From positions 1 through 31,167 of the forward strand of contig JAVWHX010000025.1 of the NCBI GenBank assembly GCA_036639875.1: 31,167 nucleotides of DNA. Reading direction: 5' to 3'. This DNA is from JAVWHX01 sp036639875 (GTDB taxonomy: Bacteria; Bacillota_I; Bacilli_A; Erysipelotrichales; Coprobacillaceae). The position numbers were made by a program, and so were the translations under genes. The notes under the pieces were generated by a model that was not told the origin of the DNA, searched no databases, and saw only the letters and a program-made list of their open reading frames with translations. Positions 17,165 to 24,112 of the stretch are shown one piece after another (within the stretch, counting starts at the first letter, position 1; every line of letters starts with the position of its first letter).

Positions 17165-19384
17165 ATGAAAAAAACCAAATCTTCAAACAAATATTTTCTA
17201 ATAGCAGTCATTGTCATAAACCTCTCTTTGATTATTTCTGTTGTCTACTTAATGAATCATGTTAAAGATTTATTGAATAATGATGTTCAAACCAACCTTA
17301 CTGAAATTGTTACGCAAAATAAGGATGTAATTACGAGTCGACTTAATCTTGAAATCAATAACTTAAAGACAATTGCTAATAATATTAGTGATAAAGCAAC
17401 ACAATCAAACAACAGTGATTTTTCTTTTTTAAAGGAGACCTTTAAAAAACAGACAACTGAAAAAGATAATGAGGTACTCGCTATTGCGAACAAGGAAGGT
17501 GAAGCTTATTATCCGACTGGAGCTAAAGTTGATATATCTGGAAGACAGTACTTTAAATTAGCTATCCAAGGTGAACAAAATGTATCTGAAAAAATTATCT
17601 CTCGTTTAAATGGAGAGGATTTATATGTTATTACAACTCCTATTTACTATAATGGTACTATAGTTGGTACTTTACAAAAAGGTTATAGTGCTGAAGAAAT
17701 ATATCAAATATGTTCTGTATCTTTATTCTCTGATAAAGGAATTATGTATATTATTAAGAGTGATGGTTATATTGTAATCAATACACAACAAGATAACTAT
17801 ATCCAACCTTCTGATAACTATGTTAGAGATTTATATGAAACTGGAAATACTGAAGCATCTGTGCAATTACAAGAAGATCTTCTTTCTAATAAGAATGGAT
17901 TCTTTGAATCAACTATTAATGGAGAAAAATTATTTTCTGCGTATACCCCAATTAATGGAATTCATGATTGGTTCTTAGTAACAAGTGTGCCCGTGAATGC
18001 TGTTTCTAGTAATTCTGGAATTGTTGTTAACTTATTCTATTTTATCTTATTCTTTGTTGTTATTATATTAACTTTAAGTTGTTTATATTTCTCATGGTAT
18101 AAAACAAAACAACAAAAGACACTTAAGAAGATTGCTTTTGTTGATCCTATAACAGGTGGTAATACATATAATAAATTTGAAATTGAAGTTACTACTGCAT
18201 TGTCTGATCATCCAAATCAAAATTTCTATATCTTAAAGTTTGATATTGACAACTTTAAATACATTAATAATTACTATGGATTTGATTTTGGTGATCAAGT
18301 TTTACAACAAATCTATCAACATATTTCTAATAAATTAGTTAATCATGAATTAATAGCAAGGATTACTGGTGATCAATTTGTTGTTTTATTAGAAGATGCA
18401 AGCGAAGTTAAAATAAAAAAATTATTAGATGATATTCAAATAATTAATTCACAAATTAGTGTTTATTGTTCTGCTGGTATTTATCACGTAAAAGATCATA
18501 ATGAAAATATTAGTTTAATGATTGATAAAGCCAGAACTGCTGCTCAAACAGTGAAAGGTATTCTTAATAAGAAGTATGCGTACTATGAAGATCGTTTTGA
18601 TCAATCTGCTGCTCATGCAGAACAATTGAAGCGTGCTGTTTTACAAGCTATTGAAAATGATGAATTTATTGTTTTCTATCAACCAAAGGTTGATGTAGAT
18701 ACAAGAAAATTAGTTGGTTCTGAAGCTTTGGTTCGCTGGTTATCAAATGGTAAGATTATTCCACCACTTGATTTTATTCCAATGTGTGAGAAATCAGGAA
18801 TTATTTGTAGTATTGATTTGATTGTTTTTGAGAAAGTTTTACAGTTCTTGAAAAGAAACTTAGATGAAGGCAATGAATGTACGCCTATTTCAATTAACTT
18901 TTCTCGTTTACATTTAAATGACCCTGATTTTATTCATACTATTTCTAATAAGTTAGAGAAATATAACGTTCCTCCTCATTTGGTTGAAATTGAATTAACT
19001 GAAAGTGCATTCTTTGACAATATCGAGGCTATTCAATCATTCACCAATAAATTACATAAATATGGATTCAAGATGGCTATGGATGATTTTGGTAGTGGCT
19101 ATTCTTCTTTAAATATGTTAAAAGATGTTTCAATTGATACGTTAAAGATTGATAAAGATTTCTTATCTACTGAAAAGAATGAAATTCGTCGTGATATTAT
19201 TTTCTCATCAATTGTAGATATGGCACAAAAGTTAAATATTGCTGTTGTTGTTGAAGGCGTTGAAACTATTGAAAATGTTAATCTTATGCAAAAGTGTAAG
19301 TGTTCAGTCGCACAAGGGTATTATTTCTCTAAACCTATGCCTCAACATGATTTTGTAAAGATATACAAGGAGAAGAAACTATGA
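17165..19384 (+). CDS. receptor with extracellular Cache-like sensor, degenerate GGDEF and intact EAL
   Basis: 739 residues. Helix 1 (about 10-32) and helix 2 (about 284-308) flank a 250-residue outside domain of double-Cache type, with GRQYFKLAIQGE and YVITTPIYYNGTIVGTL as usual markers. Inside are GGDEF (about 320-475) and EAL (about 485-735). The GGDEF signature reads RITGDQF (399-405). The loss of the first Gly and of the catalytic Glu makes cyclase activity unlikely. EAL residues are present: SEALVRW (519-525), N578, E610, MDDFGSGYSSL (D640, D641), K661 and VEGVE (696-700). It should hydrolyse c-di-GMP. A GTGAGGAC ribosome site precedes the ATG. Its TGA overlaps the next gene as ATGA, tying it to a sugar-binding lipoprotein that may present its ligand. 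Confidence 0.9.
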   Translation: MKKTKSSNKYFLIAVIVINLSLIISVVYLMNHVKDLLNNDVQTNLTEIVTQNKDVITSRLNLEINNLKTIANNISDKATQSNNSDFSFLKETFKKQTTEKDNEVLAIANKEGEAYYPTGAKVDISGRQYFKLAIQGEQNVSEKIISRLNGEDLYVITTPIYYNGTIVGTLQKGYSAEEIYQICSVSLFSDKGIMYIIKSDGYIVINTQQDNYIQPSDNYVRDLYETGNTEASVQLQEDLLSNKNGFFESTINGEKLFSAYTPINGIHDWFLVTSVPVNAVSSNSGIVVNLFYFILFFVVIILTLSCLYFSWYKTKQQKTLKKIAFVDPITGGNTYNKFEIEVTTALSDHPNQNFYILKFDIDNFKYINNYYGFDFGDQVLQQIYQHISNKLVNHELIARITGDQFVVLLEDASEVKIKKLLDDIQIINSQISVYCSAGIYHVKDHNENISLMIDKARTAAQTVKGILNKKYAYYEDRFDQSAAHAEQLKRAVLQAIENDEFIVFYQPKVDVDTRKLVGSEALVRWLSNGKIIPPLDFIPMCEKSGIICSIDLIVFEKVLQFLKRNLDEGNECTPISINFSRLHLNDPDFIHTISNKLEKYNVPPHLVEIELTESAFFDNIEAIQSFTNKLHKYGFKMAMDDFGSGYSSLNMLKDVSIDTLKIDKDFLSTEKNEIRRDIIFSSIVDMAQKLNIAVVVEGVETIENVNLMQKCKCSVAQGYYFSKPMPQHDFVKIYKEKKL

Positions 19385-20388
19385 AAAAGATCATTTGTTT
19401 TGCTTTAACTCTATTTATGGTTTTAGGAATGACAGGATGTAATTCTTCTGATAAAGATGTTAAGATTGGTGTTTCTTTAGGTGTTGGTGCTGCCACAAGA
19501 TGGAAACAAGAAAAAGAATTTATGGAAACAAGGGCTAAAGAGTTAGGGATTGAAATTGAAGTTCGTTTAAATACAACTGATAAACCTAAAACTCAAAAAG
19601 AGGATTGTTATGAGTTAATTGATAGCGGGATTGATGTTTTAATCATCACTCCTAGAGATGTTAATAAAGTTGGAGATATTATTGAATACGCTAAAAAGAA
19701 GAATGTTTTAGTTATCTCTTATTCAAGAATAGTTATTGGTCAAGAGATTGATTTATATGTTGGGTATGACAGTACTAAATTAGGTCAAAACATGGGGCAG
19801 TATTTAGCTGAAAAAGTGGATCATGGCGATTATATATTCCTTAAAGGTGATATTAATGATTTTAATACAGAGCTTGTTCACACAGGAGCAATGAAATATT
19901 TACAACCGTTAAGAGATAACAATAAAATCAATGTTATTCTAGATGAGTATGTGAAAGGTTGGAATCCAGCCACTGCCAAACAAATGGTTAAGGATGCTAT
20001 TAAGAAAAACAACAATAAAGTTGATGCTATTTTAGCCCCTAATGATAAGATTGCTCAAGCATGTGCTGAAGCTCTGGATGAATTAGGTATTAAGAGTTAT
20101 GTTGAAATTACTGGAATGGATGCTGAAATTGATGCATTAAAACGTATTAATGATGGTAAGCAAGGAATGACTTTCTACTTAAGTTTAAAAGATTTAGCTT
20201 ATGCAGCTATTGATGCAGCAAATGATTTAGCACAGGATAATGATTTAAAAACGAATGCCCGTATTGATAATAAAAGTTCAACTAAGGTTAATGCTTACCT
20301 TATTAATGGACAAATGATTGTCAAAGAAAATATGAAGGCACAAATTATTGATAAAGGTATTTATACAGAAGACCAGGTTACTAAATAG
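19381..20388 (+). CDS. xylose/ribose-type sugar-binding lipoprotein
   Basis: 335 residues. The signal ends in the lipobox LGMTGC (cysteine 20), so it should be lipid-anchored outside the membrane. The remainder is a type I periplasmic-binding fold closest by eye to XylF: VLVISYSRIV, DLYVGYDSTKLGQNMGQYLA, GDYIFLKGDINDFNTELV, VKGWNPATAKQMV and ILAPNDKIAQACAEAL. Such proteins bind monosaccharides (or autoinducer-2 in LuxP) and usually feed an ABC transporter. No permease or ATPase gene is next to it. Instead it overlaps a Cache-GGDEF-EAL receptor by four bases and ends at a terminator, so it probably serves the receptor. AAGGAG lies 8 bases before the ATG. Ligand unknown. Confidence 0.88.
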   Translation: MKKIICFALTLFMVLGMTGCNSSDKDVKIGVSLGVGAATRWKQEKEFMETRAKELGIEIEVRLNTTDKPKTQKEDCYELIDSGIDVLIITPRDVNKVGDIIEYAKKKNVLVISYSRIVIGQEIDLYVGYDSTKLGQNMGQYLAEKVDHGDYIFLKGDINDFNTELVHTGAMKYLQPLRDNNKINVILDEYVKGWNPATAKQMVKDAIKKNNNKVDAILAPNDKIAQACAEALDELGIKSYVEITGMDAEIDALKRINDGKQGMTFYLSLKDLAYAAIDAANDLAQDNDLKTNARIDNKSSTKVNAYLINGQMIVKENMKAQIIDKGIYTEDQVTK

Positions 20389-20411
20389 CGCTCGCAGAGC
20401 GCTATTTTCTT
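20385..20411 (+). terminator. strong terminator of the receptor/binding-protein operon
   Basis: ATAGCGCTC pairs with GAGCGCTAT (9 bp) around GCA, followed by TTTCTTT. It overlaps the stop codon, and its tail adjoins the next -35. Confidence 0.92.
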
Positions 20412-20439
20412 TGACTTATAAATAAGAGCATGCTAACAT
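20411..20439 (+). promoter_or_regulatory. promoter of the MFS leader transcript
   Basis: TTGACT (20411-20416), 17 bases, TAACAT (20434-20439) with an upstream TGC (extended -10). The start would fall near 20446, so the leader peptide's ribosome site lies at the very 5' end of the RNA. Confidence 0.7.
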
Positions 20440-20459
20440 AATTTTAGGAGTGATATATA

Positions 20460-20516
20460 ATGATATGTATTTTGACTGATCAATTAAGAAGAAAAGAAGC
20501 TTCATATTTTGGATAA
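20460..20516 (+). CDS. putative 18-residue regulatory leader peptide upstream of the MFS pump
   Basis: AGGAGTGA (20446-20453) precedes an ATG by 6 bases. The frame reads MICILTDQLRRKEASYFG and stops at 20514-20516, about 170 bases before the pump gene. Codons 10-12 give Arg-Arg-Lys, which fits the charged-X-charged pattern known to stall drug-bound ribosomes in macrolide leader peptides. Codons 14-16 form the 5' arm of a leader hairpin. Promoter, ribosome site, frame and downstream terminator together look like ribosome-mediated attenuation. Translation and the inducer are inferred. Confidence 0.55.
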   Translation: MICILTDQLRRKEASYFG

Positions 20517-20662
20517 TCGATGAAACATTGTATGAAGCATAATATAAGATTTTTATTCATCGAAGAATAAGTTAAGAAATGTATTTTATACATACTTTTT
20601 ATTATACTTATTTTTCATGACTTATTCTTTAGGCTACAACAATGTTTTGTTGTAGCTTTTAT
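20499..20662 (+). promoter_or_regulatory. attenuator region with competing helices before the MFS gene
   Basis: Seen pairings: 20499-20506 with 20531-20538 (GCTTCATA/TATGAAGC); 20518-20524 with 20556-20562 (CGATGAA/TTCATCG); 20553-20558 with 20565-20570; 20563-20572 with 20620-20629 (10 bp); ATGTAT/ATACAT at 20579-20593 followed by CTTTTT; and the terminator 20633-20656. A 14-position helix (three G-U pairs) can also form between 20518-20531 and 20639-20652, which would open the terminator. Several of these exclude each other. I did not compute energies. Confidence 0.65.
20633..20662 (+). terminator. leader terminator upstream of the MFS gene
   Basis: GCTACAACAA pairs with TTGTTGTAGC (10 bp, 4-base loop) and is followed by TTTTATATT. 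It lies between the leader peptide and the pump's ribosome site, so it would block the pump unless relieved. Confidence 0.85.
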
Positions 20663-20684
20663 ATTATAAGAAAGAGGTTTATTT

Positions 20685-21872
20685 ATGAATAAAAATCAAT
20701 CATGGAAACGTAAGACAGTTTCTTTTCTAAGTGCTCAAACTATTTCTTTATTTGGTTCTTCAATTGTCCAATATGCAATTGTTTGGTACATTACATTATC
20801 AACATCTTCTGGAAAGATGTTAACTATATCAACAATATGTGGATTTCTGCCACAAATTATGATTTCATTATTTGCTGGAGTATGGATAGATCGTTATGAT
20901 CGTAAAAAATTAATTATGATATCTGATTCTATTATTGCTTTATTTACATTTATATTAGCTATTGCTTTTATAAATGGTTATAAGAATATTTGGTTAGTCT
21001 TTGTTGTTTTAGCTATTAGATCGGCTGGTACTGGTATTCAAACACCTTCTGTGAATGCTATCTTACCACAAATTGTTCCTAGTGATAAGTTAATGAGAGT
21101 CAATGGTATTCATAGCACTTTATCTTCTATTATTATGTTTATATCACCTGCGTTTAGTGGCTTTATTTTATCATTATTTTCTTTAGAAACAACGTTATTT
21201 ATTGATGTTGTAACAGCTATTATTGGAGTTACAATCACTTCAACTATTTCTATTCAAAGAATATATCAAAAACAATCTTCAACTGTTCAAGGTTTAAAAG
21301 AGGGGTATACTTATCTTAAGGACAATGTTTTTATCAGAAGATTAATTATCTTTCAATTTCTTACACTTTTACTCATTACACCTTCTGCATTTTTAACACC
21401 ATTAATGGTTAGTCGTAGTTTTGGTAATGAAGTATGGCGTTTAACCCTAAGTGAAATGACATATAGTTTAGGAATGATTTCTGGAGGATTGTTGATATCA
21501 TTATGGGGTGGTTTTAAAAATCGTACAAAGACAATAATAATTGCAACGACTATGTATGGATTGATTATGATACTTATGGGATTAGCCCCATACTTTATTA
21601 TATATCTTATATTGAATGCACTTATTGGTATTTCTAGTCCATGTTATAACACATCTATAACTGTAAGTATTCAAGAACGGGTGGAATCATCAATGCATGG
21701 TAGAGTATTTAGTTTTATGCAAATTGCTACATCTTGTGCATTTCCTTTAGGAATGCTTATATATGGACCTTTAGCGGATTATATCCCTGTTCAAATATTA
21801 ATTATCAGTTCTGGTATTTTGGTTTTAATAATGATTATCTTTATACAAGTAAAGAAGTATTTAAAAAGTTAA
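20685..21872 (+). CDS. MFS efflux pump of the MefA-like group
   Basis: 395 residues with 12 predicted helices. The opening resembles the macrolide-efflux Mef branch of the major facilitator superfamily: QTISLFGSSIVQYAIVWY, the loop GVWIDRYDRKKLIMISD (motif A, about 65-81), RSAGTGIQTPSVNAILPQIV, TLSEMTYSLGMISGGLL and GRVFSFMQIATSCAFPLGM. Proton-driven export of a drug or similar small molecule is expected. Macrolides are a reasonable but unproven guess. AGAGG lies 9 bases before the ATG. Transcription must pass a leader with a small peptide and a strong terminator, so it is probably inducible. It ends at a bidirectional terminator facing the XRE gene. Confidence 0.88.
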   Translation: MNKNQSWKRKTVSFLSAQTISLFGSSIVQYAIVWYITLSTSSGKMLTISTICGFLPQIMISLFAGVWIDRYDRKKLIMISDSIIALFTFILAIAFINGYKNIWLVFVVLAIRSAGTGIQTPSVNAILPQIVPSDKLMRVNGIHSTLSSIIMFISPAFSGFILSLFSLETTLFIDVVTAIIGVTITSTISIQRIYQKQSSTVQGLKEGYTYLKDNVFIRRLIIFQFLTLLLITPSAFLTPLMVSRSFGNEVWRLTLSEMTYSLGMISGGLLISLWGGFKNRTKTIIIATTMYGLIMILMGLAPYFIIYLILNALIGISSPCYNTSITVSIQERVESSMHGRVFSFMQIATSCAFPLGMLIYGPLADYIPVQILIISSGILVLIMIIFIQVKKYLKS

Positions 21873-21893
21873 AGGGGCTTCCTTTAACTTTTA
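21862..21893. terminator. bidirectional terminator between the MFS and XRE-desulfoferrodoxin genes
   Basis: AAAGTTAAAGG pairs with CCTTTAACTTT (11 bp, 5-base loop). T runs flank it on both strands, serving the convergent genes. Confidence 0.83.
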
Positions 21894-22469
21894 TAACTTT
21901 ATAAGACCATGTTTTGTACAATAAACATAAAGTTGACCTTTTTTTAGTTTTGATAAATAAAATGATGGATCTTGTTCTGGATACAAATGAATAAGTGTAA
22001 CTCTATCATATTCTATATATACTACAAAACTAAGATAGTGCTCTTTTGCCATTTCATGATCAAATGAAATAAAGCTTTGTCCATCAACTTCATCTATAGA
22101 ATAAGAATGCTCTTGGTTTGATTCATTCACTTTTAATGCTTCTAATTTTCTACCACAACATGAGACATCAATATCTTGTAAAGATGTCATAATATTTCCA
22201 CATTCTTTACAAATATAAAACTTTATTCTTTTCATACTTCCTCCTTGTTTATTCTGCAATAATAACTCTCCTTGTAATATTCTATCTATATTAACCTTGA
22301 GTATTTGTGAGAGTTCATTTAACAAGGATATATCCGGACACCCTAATCCTCTTTCCCATTTTGAAATTGTTTTATCACTTATGTTTAATTTATCTGCTAA
22401 TTGTTTTTGTGTTAATTTTTCTTCTTTACGTAATTGATATATTAACTCTCCTATCTTTTCACAATCCAT
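21891..22469 (-). CDS. XRE-type repressor fused to a full desulfoferrodoxin domain
   Basis: 192 residues. Residues 4-60 are a Cro/CI helix-turn-helix (LTQKQLADKLNISDKTISKW). Residues 81-192 match desulfoferrodoxin/superoxide reductase. The rubredoxin-like site is C87-x2-C90 and C104-C105. The superoxide-reductase iron ligands are H121, H138, H144, C184 and H187, with spacings (6, 40 and 3 for the last three steps) almost as in Desulfarculus desulfoferrodoxin (6, 41, 3). The catalytic Glu-Lys before the first histidine is replaced by Gln-Glu (119-120), so it may sense superoxide, oxygen or NO rather than act as an enzyme. The ATG at 22469 has GAGGTGA upstream; the GTG at 22478 belongs to that site. 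It has its own promoter and no target gene is obvious. Confidence 0.85.
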   Translation of the reverse strand: MDCEKIGELIYQLRKEEKLTQKQLADKLNISDKTISKWERGLGCPDISLLNELSQILKVNIDRILQGELLLQNKQGGSMKRIKFYICKECGNIMTSLQDIDVSCCGRKLEALKVNESNQEHSYSIDEVDGQSFISFDHEMAKEHYLSFVVYIEYDRVTLIHLYPEQDPSFYLSKLKKGQLYVYCTKHGLIKL

Positions 22470-22487
22470 ATTTATCACCTCAACAAC

Positions 22488-22516
22488 ACTATACCTGAGA
22501 TAAACAGCAAATACAA
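22488..22516 (-). promoter_or_regulatory. promoter of the XRE-desulfoferrodoxin gene
   Basis: TTGTAT (22511-22516), 17 bases, TATAGT (22488-22493) on the minus strand. Confidence 0.68.
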
Positions 22517-22530
22517 TAAACGCTCCGTTG

Positions 22531-22542
22531 AGTTTATAAACT
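22531..22542. promoter_or_regulatory. palindrome upstream of the XRE-desulfoferrodoxin promoter
   Basis: AGTTTATAAACT is a perfect 12-base palindrome 14 bases upstream of the -35. It may be an operator; being A/T-rich, chance is possible. Confidence 0.35.
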
Positions 22543-22546
22543 TATT

Positions 22547-23458
22547 TTAAACGCTAAACAAAAGAACAATTGTTGAACATATAATTCCTAACAACAAAGA
22601 TATAGAATTAATAAAAGCAGGTATTGCAGAGTCATCGCCTAATTCTTTACTAAAAACAATAGATATACTCGGAGCTGAAGGAACAATACATAACAATAAT
22701 ATTGTTTTGGCAAGCATTGGAACTGGTAATAAAAATACAATTAATACTGAAAACATTACAAATCCTGCCAATCTTAATCCTACAACTTTAAACACACTTA
22801 CAAATTGTTCTTTTGTCATTTTAAAATCAATCATCATTCCAATCATCAACATAACAAGAAAACTATTAGCACTTCCAATTGTTGAAACAATTGAAGTAAT
22901 AGATGTTGGTAAAGATAACTTCAAAACACCTAAAGCAAAGATTAATATATATGTTAGAAATGGAATACTGTGAAGTAAAGTATTGAGAAGATGCTTAATA
23001 CTAAATTTAGCATTTTCATCTGCTTCTGCCTTTCCCCACGACACAGTCAAACCTAACCAACCAATTGAATTCCCAATATCAAACATACACACATAGCCCA
23101 TTCCCACACCTGGAAAGAAGGCTTGTACAAAAGGTATTGTCACATTAGCAACATTATATCCCGATGTGTTAGTAATCGCTGAGGCTCTCTCTATGTTCGA
23201 TTTTTTAGCAAATGCTAATTTACCAACTAATCCCATAATAAGATCAGTTACAATAGCTACACACATAATGATAATTGTTACTTGTGTAAAAGTTAACTGA
23301 ACTGCACTTGATAAGACAGCACAAGGTAATGTTATTCTAGAAACTATCTTAGATATAAGTTGACTATCTTCTTTTTGAAAAAAGTTCTTTATTTTTAAAA
23401 CATATCCTAATAAAACAATAGAAAGAAATGTTAATGATTTAATTAATACTGCTTCCAT
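22547..23458 (-). CDS. AEC family transporter (auxin efflux carrier/malate permease type)
   Basis: 303 residues with about ten hydrophobic helices in two halves, the normal AEC length. Family features include SRITLPCAVLSSAVQLTF near 40-57, the segment around NTSGYNVANVTIPFVQAFFP, and the C-terminal IVPSAPSISIVFSKELGDD. Bacterial members export or take up carboxylates such as malate or malonate; the substrate here is unknown. AAGGAGG lies 4 bases before the ATG. The start overlaps the end of the MerR gene by 16 bases, so the two are co-translated and the regulator probably controls the transporter. I see no terminator after it. Confidence 0.88.
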   Translation of the reverse strand: MEAVLIKSLTFLSIVLLGYVLKIKNFFQKEDSQLISKIVSRITLPCAVLSSAVQLTFTQVTIIIMCVAIVTDLIMGLVGKLAFAKKSNIERASAITNTSGYNVANVTIPFVQAFFPGVGMGYVCMFDIGNSIGWLGLTVSWGKAEADENAKFSIKHLLNTLLHSIPFLTYILIFALGVLKLSLPTSITSIVSTIGSANSFLVMLMIGMMIDFKMTKEQFVSVFKVVGLRLAGFVMFSVLIVFLLPVPMLAKTILLLCIVPSAPSISIVFSKELGDDSAIPAFINSISLLLGIICSTIVLLFSV

Positions 23459-23826
23459 AAATCCTCCTTATGATCACACTTGTGACAATCTTTTAATTCA
23501 TATATAAGAAAATCTAAGCTATCTAAATTCTTTTGGTATTGATGTATTTGATCCATTAATTCTTGTCTTTGTTTATTAAGAATTAAAATTCTTTCATTCC
23601 TTGTATCACGATTATCTTTCATTAACTTTAAGAACCTAAGAATAGCTTGAATATGTAAACCAACTTTCTTTAAAGACATAATCATACTTAATCTTTCGAT
23701 ATCTTTATCTTCATATTCCCTAATATTATTAATCCTCTTTACATCATCAAACAACCCAACCTTTTCATAATATCTTAATGCTGTTTCAGTAATGTTATAC
23801 TTTTGACTAACTTCTTTAATTTTCAT
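23443..23826 (-). CDS. MerR family transcriptional regulator
   Basis: 127 residues. The N-terminal MerR helix-turn-helix is clear: IKEVSQKYNITETALRYYEK, then a wing with NNIREYEDKDIERL. A long coiled helix (about 75-115) for dimerisation follows, and a short tail with CHKCDH that might bind a metal or thiol reagent. Effector unknown. The open frame continues back to 23889, but the ATG at 23826 is preceded by AGGGAGTG at proper distance and is chosen. A hairpin with T tract (23840-23874) sits directly before that ribosome site. Co-translated with the AEC transporter downstream. Confidence 0.88.
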   Translation of the reverse strand: MKIKEVSQKYNITETALRYYEKVGLFDDVKRINNIREYEDKDIERLSMIMSLKKVGLHIQAILRFLKLMKDNRDTRNERILILNKQRQELMDQIHQYQKNLDSLDFLIYELKDCHKCDHKEDLWKQY

Positions 23827-23839
23827 GTTTTCACTCCCT

Positions 23840-23874
23840 AAAAAAAGATGTAGGTTTCTTTTCACATACATCTT
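23840..23874 (-). terminator. terminator-like hairpin in the leader of the MerR-AEC operon
   Basis: On the minus strand AAGATGTA pairs with TACATCTT (8 bp, 14-base loop), followed directly by five more T residues and then the MerR ribosome site. The nearest upstream minus-strand gene ends 240 bases earlier, so it is more likely an attenuator than a left-over terminator. Confidence 0.55.
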
Positions 23875-23930
23875 AATGCATAACAACAATTATGTCTAAT
23901 ACCTATATTCTATTATAAATTATACTTGAA

Positions 23931-23971
23931 AAGCATTATCTATTATTATCAATATTTTACTTATAATGCTT
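23931..23971. repeat. 9-base inverted repeat between the MerR and LysR genes
   Basis: AAGCATTAT (23931-23939) is repeated inverted as ATAATGCTT (23963-23971). The 23890-24112 gap otherwise holds A/T-rich sequence with no convincing gene. It might be a regulator site for the MerR-AEC operon. Confidence 0.35.
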
Positions 23972-24112
23972 ATTACTCTTTCAAAGTTAATCTTTTTACT
24001 CCTTTGACATATAAAAGGACATTTTTTAGCTATTCATTTTACTTGTCAAAACACTTCATTGAGATACAAAAAAGCTATTTCCCTTATTTTAAGAAAAATA
24101 ACTTTCATCATA

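Noticed and set aside
24000..24032. Terminator-like hairpin on the plus strand (TCCTTT/AAAGGA then T run)
   Set aside because: No plus-strand gene ends nearby; probably chance in A/T-rich sequence.
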